Source of the DNA: Bacteroidales bacterium
GTDB lineage: Bacteria > Bacteroidota > Bacteroidia > Bacteroidales > UBA7960
Direction of reading: 5' to 3'
Assembly: GCA_003555385.1 (NCBI GenBank)
Contig: PWHO01000119.1
Span: 1-5,311, forward strand
Length of the DNA stretch: 5,311 bases
In this document: piece by piece, positions 1 to 5,311 of the stretch
Layout of the letters: each line of letters opens with the position of its first letter
How positions within the stretch are numbered: position 1 is the first letter of the stretch
Program-made: the position numbers and the translations under genes
Notes under the pieces: generated by a model
Databases searched by the model: none
What the model was told of the DNA's origin: nothing
The model's input: only the letters and a program-made list of their open reading frames with translations

Positions 1-2
1 CG

Positions 3-3000
3 TTATTATTGTTGAATCATCCGGCTTCAGGCGGAAACCCGGTTGAAAAAGCCCTTAACCTTGCTGACAGGCACCAGTTACTTATTGAGTTTTCTGAAAT
101 TGCCAGGGAAAGATCCCGCAACGATCGCCTGGAAGCCTTTCGTGTGGCCAGGGAAAAAGGTTGGCCGCTTTATACAAAAGATGCCGAAGGAGTTGTAATA
201 GAATTACAGCGGCTCGATGAAGGAGGCCTGCCGGTTTATTACACCACCCACAATGCGGTGGCGGCTGCATCCATTCGGACAGATCAGCTTTGGCCGGGAG
301 CTGCTTTCGGCCTGAACCTGAGTGGCTCCTCTCCCTTTATGGAAGACCGTTTGGGTATGTGGGACTCCGGGCGGGTAAGGGTCACCCACAGGGAGTTTGC
401 CGGGCGGATCCGCACCATGGACGACCCGTCAAGTACAAGTGCCCACTCCACCCATGTGGCGGGAACCATGATTGCCGCCGGTCTTGACCCGGAAGCAAAG
501 GGAATGGCTTTCGAAGCACCTTCATTGAAAGTGTGGGACTGGAGCGATGATGTGGCTGAGATGTCAGAGGCCGCATCTGAACTCCTTGTGTCCAATCACT
601 CTTACGGTACCATTACAGGGTGGCGGTATAATTCAGACAGGGATGGAACAGCGGATGACCCCAACTGGGAATGGTATGGGGATGTTAATATCAGTACTTA
701 TGAAGATTACAGGCTGGGATACTACAATGACAGGGCACAGGAGTGGGACAAGATCTCCTACAATGCGCCCTATTATTTGATCGTAAAATCTGCCGGCAAC
801 AAGCGCAATGACAATGGCCCTCCTGTGGGCGAGCCCTATTGGCGGCGAAACATCAACAGAGACTGGGAGCTGATTGAAGAAAGGGAAGAGGGATCGGTTT
901 CCAGTAACGACGCGTATAACATTATTCCTACTTACGGCAACGCCAAAAATATTTTGGTTGTTGGTGCCGTGGAATCGCTGCCCGATGGGTACACAGGGCC
1001 AAATGAGGTGGAAATTGCCGTTTTCAGCAGCTGGGGCCCCACCGATGACGGCCGTATCAAACCTGACCTGGTGGCTGACGGCCGAGACTTGCATTCTGCC
1101 GGCACCAATGCTGATGATGCCTACCGCTCGTCCAGCGGTACCTCCATGTCAGCACCCAGTCTGGCGGCTTCTTTGTTTTTATTGCAGGAACATTATTTTG
1201 CGTTGAACGACACATTTATGCTGAGCTCCACCCTCAGGGGGCTTGCCTGCCATACTGCCGATCAGACCGGAGGTTCAGGCCCTGATTATATCCATGGCTG
1301 GGGGTTGGCCAATATGGAGCGGGCAGCCGGAGTGATCACCAATGAGGAAGGAACCCACCAAATATCAGAAATGGTTTTGCACGAAGGCGACACCATCCAC
1401 AAAGAATTCGTGGCTGCCCCCGGCGGGCCAATGGTCATTACCATCGCCTGGACCGATCCGGAAGCCAGGCCGGTCTCTTACGGCGGACATATGCTGAACA
1501 ACCGGAACCCCAGGCTGATCAACGATTTGGATCTCAGAATATCTTCGGATGAAGAAACCTGGAAACCCTGGGTGCTGGATGTGGAGAATCCCGCAGAACC
1601 TGCCACCACGGGAGACAACCTGGTGGATAATATTGAGCAGGTGGTTATTGAGGATCCCGTTCCCGGCAAAGCCTATACGGTATCAGTGTCTCACAAAGAT
1701 GGCCTCAGAAACGACGCTCAGGTCTTTTCTCTGGTCGCCAGCGGTGTGGGCGGCGTCCAGGTGTGTGAGTCTTATGCGGAAAATGACCGGGATACCCGCA
1801 TCGATGGTTTTCAGCTACATACCATAGACACCCAGACTGATGAGGGATGCCATACATACAGGGATTTTACCACGGAGGCCCACTTGCTCACTCCGGGCGA
1901 AAGTTATCCGTTCCGTGTGGAGACAGGCACCTGCGATGAAGAAAATGACCGCATCGTGAAAATTTTTGCTGACTGGAATACCAACGGGGTGTTTGAGGAA
2001 GAAGAGCTGGTGGCCGTATCGGACGTGATTTCTGAAACAGGCTATTTTGAGGGAGAGGTTAGCGTTCCCGGATGGGTCAGACCCGAATCGCGCGCACATC
2101 TTCGTATCGTTGTCAAAGAAACCAGTGACCCGGATGACGTAACAGCATGCGGCACCTATGAAGCCGGGGAAACTCAGGATTACCTGTTGGAGTTTACCCG
2201 CCCTGTAACGGACGCGGGAATGGAGGCAGCGGTGTATCCTTTGGAAGATGCCGTGCGTGCCGGAGCAAATGAACGGCTTGAGCTGAAAGTCAGGAATCGT
2301 GGACAGCAGCCCCTGGAAGAGGTGCGGCTTGGCGCTGAAATTTACCATGACGGGGAGCTGGTTGTGGCAATGGATCAGAATTTCCTGACCGGAATTCCTG
2401 CCGGGGAAAGTCGTGTGTTGCAGTTCAGCCAGGCATTTTCCACTACGCCCGGGAAAGAGTATGTCGTTTCGGCTTCACTTAATGTGGAAGGGGATGTCAA
2501 TCCGCTGAACGACAGTCTGGAGTATGCCTTTGCGACCCTTCCCCTGGAAGAAGTGGAAGACGTACACGCAGTATTGTGTGATGGACTGGATTATGTTACG
2601 CTTAACCCCGGCCCCCACGAAACGGTATTCTGGTATGATGCACCCGAAGGCGGCGAGTTGCTGGCCATAGGGCAGGCTACTACCACTTATATTCCGGAAG
2701 AGGAAATCTATTATGCGGGAATTAACACCATGCGCGACTCCATTGGCCCGCTTTCCAAAGATGATGAACCCTGGACGGGAGGTGGCTATCATCAGGCCAC
2801 AGCCACCCCTTTCATCACCACCCATGTGCCCCTGACGCTTAAATCCGCCACCCTCTACATTGGCTGGCCGGGTGAGGTCAGGATATGGATTGAAGATGCC
2901 CACACCAGCCAGGTGGTTTCTGAAACCACCCTGGCGCTGGAAGCGACCAGGGAGCCGGCCAGTGCAGAGGTCGGGGCCGGAAATGATCCGGAGGATGCCG

Positions 3001-3722
3001 GCAGGGAATACCAGCTTAACCTCAGTGTTCCTGAGCCTGGTGATTACCGTATCCATATTTCTTATACCGACGGTGCCACAATATATCGCAACAATGAAAA
3101 CACGGATGATCCCTACCCTTACGGCATTCCCGGCGTCATGTCCATTACGGGAAGCAGTGCGGCGGTTCCGGAAGAATTTTATTATTGGCTGTACAATATT
3201 CAGGTGGAAAGCTTTGGCCGCAGCAGTGATTTGGCCGAACGTCCCCTGACAGAAGCGGAAACACCTGTGGTGGATATTGAAGCCAGAGACAATGCCGACA
3301 ACACAAAAACCCTTGATGCCGGCAATGAGGGAAGTGCCTTCCTCTGGAACACCAGTGATACCACCCAAACCATTGTAGTTGATGAATCGGGGACTTATTC
3401 CGTATGGGTGACCAACCCACTGGGGTGCAGCGCCCGTGGAAGCCTTGATATTACCATTGTGGATGACACAAGTGTTCCGGATCTGACGGAAGGTAAGGTG
3501 AGAATCTACCCCAATCCCGCAGGACACAGGGTGTACATAGAATCAGACCACCCCATGGCAGTCAGGATTTATAACCTTAACGGATCTTTGGTGGCAGAAA
3601 ATGCCTCTCCTTTGTTGCATCACGCAATTGATGTGTCAGGGTTTCCTGCCGGGGTTTACATTGTGCAGCTGATGGATACGGAAAAAAGGCAATTGAAACA
3701 ATACAGGCTGATTATCCGGTAA
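3..3722 (+). CDS. Secreted S8 (subtilisin-like) serine protease with GEVED, Ig-like and T9SS type A sorting domains; 5' end outside the window
   Basis: This is an extracellular or surface endopeptidase of the subtilase family, exported in two steps (Sec, then the type IX system). Residues are numbered from the TTG at base 9. The frame is open to the window edge and no signal peptide is present; the first codons read as a Leu run, possibly the end of its hydrophobic core, so the true start lies upstream. Order of parts: propeptide-like segment (about 1-105), S8 catalytic domain (about 112-440) with Asp119, His146, Asn264 and Ser379, a KP-43-like beta domain (about 450-579), a GEVED module (586-730), a CARDB-like beta-sandwich (736-843), an Ig-like module (849-905), an unassigned beta-rich module (905-1070), a second Ig/PKD-like module (1087-1150) and the sorting domain (1164-1237). 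The full triad suggests an active enzyme. Its substrate cannot be read from sequence. A terminator follows 21 bases after the stop codon. The family call is firm; accessory module borders are approximate. Confidence 0.95.
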   Translation, partial: LLLLNHPASGGNPVEKALNLADRHQLLIEFSEIARERSRNDRLEAFRVAREKGWPLYTKDAEGVVIELQRLDEGGLPVYYTTHNAVAAASIRTDQLWPGAAFGLNLSGSSPFMEDRLGMWDSGRVRVTHREFAGRIRTMDDPSSTSAHSTHVAGTMIAAGLDPEAKGMAFEAPSLKVWDWSDDVAEMSEAASELLVSNHSYGTITGWRYNSDRDGTADDPNWEWYGDVNISTYEDYRLGYYNDRAQEWDKISYNAPYYLIVKSAGNKRNDNGPPVGEPYWRRNINRDWELIEEREEGSVSSNDAYNIIPTYGNAKNILVVGAVESLPDGYTGPNEVEIAVFSSWGPTDDGRIKPDLVADGRDLHSAGTNADDAYRSSSGTSMSAPSLAASLFLLQEHYFALNDTFMLSSTLRGLACHTADQTGGSGPDYIHGWGLANMERAAGVITNEEGTHQISEMVLHEGDTIHKEFVAAPGGPMVITIAWTDPEARPVSYGGHMLNNRNPRLINDLDLRISSDEETWKPWVLDVENPAEPATTGDNLVDNIEQVVIEDPVPGKAYTVSVSHKDGLRNDAQVFSLVASGVGGVQVCESYAENDRDTRIDGFQLHTIDTQTDEGCHTYRDFTTEAHLLTPGESYPFRVETGTCDEENDRIVKIFADWNTNGVFEEEELVAVSDVISETGYFEGEVSVPGWVRPESRAHLRIVVKETSDPDDVTACGTYEAGETQDYLLEFTRPVTDAGMEAAVYPLEDAVRAGANERLELKVRNRGQQPLEEVRLGAEIYHDGELVVAMDQNFLTGIPAGESRVLQFSQAFSTTPGKEYVVSASLNVEGDVNPLNDSLEYAFATLPLEEVEDVHAVLCDGLDYVTLNPGPHETVFWYDAPEGGELLAIGQATTTYIPEEEIYYAGINTMRDSIGPLSKDDEPWTGGGYHQATATPFITTHVPLTLKSATLYIGWPGEVRIWIEDAHTSQVVSETTLALEATREPASAEVGAGNDPEDAGREYQLNLSVPEPGDYRIHISYTDGATIYRNNENTDDPYPYGIPGVMSITGSSAAVPEEFYYWLYNIQVESFGRSSDLAERPLTEAETPVVDIEARDNADNTKTLDAGNEGSAFLWNTSDTTQTIVVDESGTYSVWVTNPLGCSARGSLDITIVDDTSVPDLTEGKVRIYPNPAGHRVYIESDHPMAVRIYNLNGSLVAENASPLLHHAIDVSGFPAGVYIVQLMDTEKRQLKQYRLIIR
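342..1328 (+). other. S8 peptidase catalytic domain
   Basis: All three subtilase signatures are readable in order. The Asp motif is GMWDSG (Asp119, codon at 363). The His motif is HSTHVAGTM (His146 catalytic by alignment to subtilisin His64). The Ser motif is SSGTSMSAP (Ser379, codon at 1143). The oxyanion Asn is Asn264 in KSAGN. Between His and Asn lies an aromatic, acidic insertion (about residues 204-250), followed by FSSWGPTDDGRIKPDL (339-354), which is typical of the family. His146 is followed by Ser where classical subtilisins have Gly; as far as I recall, Bacteroidota relatives tolerate variation at this position. Confidence 0.93.
1356..1745 (+). other. KP-43-type C-terminal beta domain of the protease
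   Basis: Residues about 450-579 hold the pattern ITIAWTDPEA, then LINDLDLRI, DNLVDNIEQV and a final Q-F-S-L-V-A-S-G strand. Alkaline proteases related to KP-43 carry the same ordered motifs (W-T-D-P, N-D-L-D-L, D-N-x-x-N-x-E) in the beta-barrel that packs against the catalytic domain and often binds calcium. The placement directly after the catalytic domain supports the call. Calcium binding here is inferred from the family. Confidence 0.75.
1764..2198 (+). other. GEVED-type module
   Basis: Residues about 586-730 match the GEVED module often found in secreted Bacteroidota proteases and adhesins. The landmarks are an opening C-E-S-Y-A, IDGFQLHTID, the strand IVKIFADWNTNGVFEEEEL with its acidic loop, and the closing GETQDYLLEF, which corresponds to the name-giving GEVEDY motif. 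Four cysteines (586, 614, 642, 714) could form two disulfides outside the cell. By my count residues 581-730 contain 34 Asp/Glu against 10 Lys/Arg. The module's function is not established; binding to substrate or surface is the usual assumption. Confidence 0.8.
2721..3218 (+). other. Unassigned beta-rich module of the protease
   Basis: Residues about 905-1070 lie between two Ig-like modules. They begin with a GGGYHQATAT turn and run through alternating strands (LKSATLYIGW, EVRIWIED, YQLNLSVPEPGDYRIHISY). After YRNNE comes YPYGIPGVMSITGSS, and the end is the aromatic run EEFYYWLYNIQVES. The pattern suggests a beta-sandwich or jelly roll. I recall a similar ending (yPY..pG.vsItgs, then YYYfY.w.v) in other T9SS-exported Bacteroidota proteins, but I cannot attach a Pfam name. 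Binding to carbohydrate or protein is possible but not shown. Confidence 0.5.
3498..3719 (+). other. T9SS type A C-terminal sorting domain
   Basis: Residues 1164-1237 open with VRIYPNP, the hallmark of the type A domain. They continue with VYIESD, MAVRIYNLNGSLV, IDVSGFPAGVYIVQLMD and a basic, hydrophobic end KQYRLIIR. The domain directs periplasmic proteins to the type IX outer-membrane translocon and is normally removed on export, after which the cargo is anchored to the surface or released. Its intact state, right up to the stop codon, shows the 3' end of the gene is complete. Confidence 0.95.
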
Positions 3723-3743
3723 TTTATTGTAAAGCACGCACAG

Positions 3744-3778
3744 ACCGCTGGGGTAGATTTGTCCCGGCGGTTTTTTTT
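3744..3778 (+). terminator. Rho-independent terminator after the protease gene
   Basis: The arms ACCGCTGGG (3744-3752) and CCCGGCGGT (3763-3771) pair over 9 bp with one U-G wobble and enclose a 10-base loop. Eight T residues (3771-3778) follow at once. It begins 21 bases after the protease stop codon and should end that transcript before the transporter gene. On the opposite strand no T-tract follows the stem, so it appears to act in one direction only. Confidence 0.9.
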
Positions 3779-3808
3779 AGCGGGGTGACGGGATTTCATG
3801 TATATTTG
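3776..3808 (+). promoter_or_regulatory. Bacteroidota-type promoter for the transporter gene
   Basis: TATATTTG at 3801-3808 matches every fixed base of the -7 consensus TAnnTTTG used by the primary sigma factor of Bacteroidota. A weak -33 element, TTTA at 3776-3779 (consensus TTTG), lies 21 bases upstream and is built from the end of the terminator T-tract. Transcription would start near 3812, giving a leader of about 50 bases before the ATG at 3866. The -7 box is convincing and the -33 box is not. Confidence 0.6.
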
Positions 3809-3865
3809 CCTCGTTTTTTCAAAACATACCCCATCACTAGTTAATCAATACCCCTTTCTGAAACA

Positions 3866-5137
3866 ATGACTTCTGTTACAACCCCGAACCGTGGCTGGGC
3901 GGTCGTAATTGCCGGCCTCACCATTAACCTTGCCCTTGGCGTCCTCTATTCCTGGAGTATTTTCAAAGACGCCATTTATGAATCCATGCTCAAAGGCGGA
4001 GAAGGAGGATTCGACTGGAATGTAGCCGCCCTGAATGATCCATACGCAGTATGTATCCTGGTTTTCGCCTTCACGATGATTCTTGCCGGGCGGATACAGG
4101 ATAAAAAAGGCCCCGGAGTTACCGCTGCCATCGGAGGATTGCTTGTGGGTGCCGGTTTTACCCTGTTGTATTTCACCACAAGCTATGCGCTCTGGGTGCT
4201 GGGCTTCGGTGTGCTGGCCGGCATTGGTATCGGCTTTGGCTATGCTTCGGCCACTCCGCCGGCATTTAAATGGTTCCCCGCATCCAAAAGCGGTCTGATT
4301 GCCGGAATTGTGGTCTCCGGGTTCGGCATTGCCCCGGTGTATATCGCACCTCTTGCTACCTGGCTGGTGGGTGCCTACGGGATCCATAACACCATGCTCA
4401 TTTTGGGCATTGCCTTTATGATCATTGTGACCACAGCCTCCACCTTTCTGAAGAACCCTCCGGCATCCTATATTCCGCCGGAGTCTCCGAAACTTCGTCC
4501 TGAAAAAGTAATCGCCCATGGCAGCGGGCTGAATTTAGGCCCCTCCAAAGTGTTGAAGCTGCCTTCTTTCTACCTGGTTTGGTTCATTTTGTTTATCGGT
4601 TCGGGTGCCGGGCTGATGGTGATCGGCAGTATTTCCGGGATGGCCCAGAACAGCCTGGGAGAAGCCGCTTTCCTGGCTGTGGCGGTTATTGCCGTGGGGA
4701 ATGCCTCCGGGCGTATCATTGCCGGCTTTATTTCTGACAAGATCGGACGTGTACTGACGCTCTTTATCCTGCTGGTTTTCCAGGCCAGCCTGATGTTTTT
4801 GGCGGCCTTTTTGATTGGCGACCAAACCTCGGCCCTGCTGATTGTGCTGTTTGCCACCTTCATTGGGTTTAATTTTGGCACCAACCTCTCCCTGTTTCCC
4901 ACTTTTACCAAGGTATTCTGGGGGATGAAGAACTTCGGGGTCAATTATGGGATGGTACTTACGGCATGGGGCGTGGGCGGATTTGTGTTCAGCAGGTTGT
5001 CGCAAACCCTGTTCGCCAACAGTGGCAGCCACCGGCTGTCTTTCTTTATTGCAGGTTCTTGCCTGGTGATTTGCGCCGTGCTCGCCATTATCCTGGGCCG
5101 TCTGCAACAACAACGGCAGGAAGTTGCTGCTGCCTGA
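3866..5137 (+). CDS. OFA-family (oxalate/formate antiporter-like) MFS transporter
   Basis: This 423-residue inner-membrane carrier of the major facilitator superfamily is of usual length for its family. About twelve hydrophobic segments can be read (roughly 11-31, 57-77, 84-104, 108-128, 141-165, 172-190, then a polar central loop 191-232, then 233-257, 266-288, 295-317, 321-345, 357-377 and 389-410, some borders uncertain). OFA hallmarks are GVLYSWSIFK in helix 1, AGRIQDKKGPG (74-84) as the loop 2-3 motif, GFGYASATPPAFKWFP (123-138) and SGRIIAGFISDKIGR (281-295). Family members carry small carboxylates such as oxalate, formate, lactate or pyruvate. Here Arg283 is kept, but the helix 11 position where oxalate carriers have Lys appears to be Trp368, which argues against oxalate. 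Substrate and direction are undetermined. The ATG has no strong Shine-Dalgarno site, only an A-rich leader, which is common in Bacteroidota; it begins just before the RGW segment that usually opens the family. Confidence 0.9.
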   Translation: MTSVTTPNRGWAVVIAGLTINLALGVLYSWSIFKDAIYESMLKGGEGGFDWNVAALNDPYAVCILVFAFTMILAGRIQDKKGPGVTAAIGGLLVGAGFTLLYFTTSYALWVLGFGVLAGIGIGFGYASATPPAFKWFPASKSGLIAGIVVSGFGIAPVYIAPLATWLVGAYGIHNTMLILGIAFMIIVTTASTFLKNPPASYIPPESPKLRPEKVIAHGSGLNLGPSKVLKLPSFYLVWFILFIGSGAGLMVIGSISGMAQNSLGEAAFLAVAVIAVGNASGRIIAGFISDKIGRVLTLFILLVFQASLMFLAAFLIGDQTSALLIVLFATFIGFNFGTNLSLFPTFTKVFWGMKNFGVNYGMVLTAWGVGGFVFSRLSQTLFANSGSHRLSFFIAGSCLVICAVLAIILGRLQQQRQEVAAA

Positions 5138-5249
5138 TGATTGGTAATTCTCCCCGTCAGCAAATTGCTGCAGTATAAACGGGAAATGATTGCACTGCCG
5201 GTGTTAAAACGGTTTGACCGGATGCACTGAATGTATGCCTGTTTTTTTG

Positions 5250-5257
5250 TAAATTGG
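5250..5257 (+). promoter_or_regulatory. Candidate -7 promoter element for a downstream gene
   Basis: TAAATTGG differs from the Bacteroidota consensus TAnnTTTG at one fixed base and follows a run of seven T. The only candidate -33 sequence about 20 bases upstream, ACTG at 5226-5229, is poor. Transcription would begin near 5261 and give a leader of about 38 bases to the ATG at 5299. This is a weak call that rests partly on that spacing. Confidence 0.3.
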
Positions 5258-5298
5258 TGGTTTGAAAAGCACATCAATTACACGAAAGGGTTTTTGTC

Positions 5299-5311
5299 AT
5301 GATCCATAAAA
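5299..5311 (+). CDS. Possible start of a further gene, cut by the window end
   Basis: An ATG at 5299 opens the codons M-I-H-K before the sequence ends. The SD-like AAAGGG (5285-5290) lies eight bases before it, closer to a standard ribosome binding site than anything in front of the transporter gene. A candidate promoter sits at 5250-5257. Four residues say nothing about function, and the frame could close just beyond the window. Confidence 0.4.

Noticed and set aside
2475..3527. A 350-codon open frame on the minus strand opposite the protease gene
   Set aside because: It is in exact codon register with the sense gene, so its stops would need the sense codons TTA, CTA or TCA, which this gene uses rarely. 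The sense frame has clear domain homology throughout, and the antisense translation shows no recognisable motif.
3845..4519. A 224-codon minus-strand frame opposite the transporter gene
   Set aside because: It is also in exact codon register with the transporter frame. The product is a hydrophilic string rich in Gly, His and Asn without domain features, as expected from the reverse complement of membrane-helix codons.
4535..5113. A 192-codon minus-strand frame opposite the second half of the transporter
   Set aside because: It has the same register artefact, a low-complexity Gln/His/Asn-rich product, and no promoter or ribosome binding site of its own.
5158..5170. Palindrome CAGCAAATTGCTG just after the transporter stop codon
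   Set aside because: The arms leave a one-base loop, so a stable hairpin would have few pairs, and no T-tract follows. It is not a credible intrinsic terminator.
5222..5248. Short hairpin ATGCA/TGTAT followed after five bases by seven T
   Set aside because: The stem has only five pairs, one a wobble, and is AT-rich, and the T-run is not adjacent. It is too weak to call a terminator for the transporter gene.
1..5311. Search for CRISPR arrays, tRNA or rRNA genes, insertion sequences and toxin-antitoxin or defence genes
   Set aside because: No regularly spaced repeats, tRNA-like clover-leaf sequence, transposase motif or terminal inverted repeats were seen. The two main coding genes and short spacers account for almost all of the sequence.

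Overview
The window most likely comes from a member of the Bacteroidota. The large first gene ends in a type IX secretion (T9SS) type A sorting domain, a system confined almost entirely to that phylum. It also carries modules typical of the phylum's secreted proteins (GEVED, Ig-like). The octamer TATATTTG upstream of the second gene fits the Bacteroidota -7 promoter consensus TAnnTTTG. The secreted protein is rich in Asp/Glu, which would suit a saline or calcium-containing habitat, but that is inference. I cannot name a genus.

Layout: (1) bases 1-3722, plus strand, hold a 5'-truncated gene for a large secreted multidomain subtilisin-like (S8) serine protease. (2) Bases 3723-3865 are intergenic, with a strong intrinsic terminator (3744-3778) and then a Bacteroidota-type promoter (about 3776-3808). 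(3) Bases 3866-5137, plus strand, encode a complete 12-helix major facilitator transporter of the oxalate/formate antiporter (OFA) family, probably for a small monocarboxylate. (4) Bases 5138-5298 are intergenic, with no clear terminator but a weak candidate promoter and a Shine-Dalgarno-like site. (5) An ATG at 5299 may begin a further gene that the window cuts off after four codons.

The two main genes look like independent transcription units: a terminator and a new promoter lie between them, and no shared pathway is evident. The protease would act outside the cell or on its surface, degrading protein. The transporter sits in the inner membrane. I found no RNA gene, CRISPR array, insertion sequence or other mobile element. 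This looks like an ordinary chromosomal stretch; I see no convincing undescribed system. The least explained parts are the accessory modules of the protease and the substrate of the transporter.
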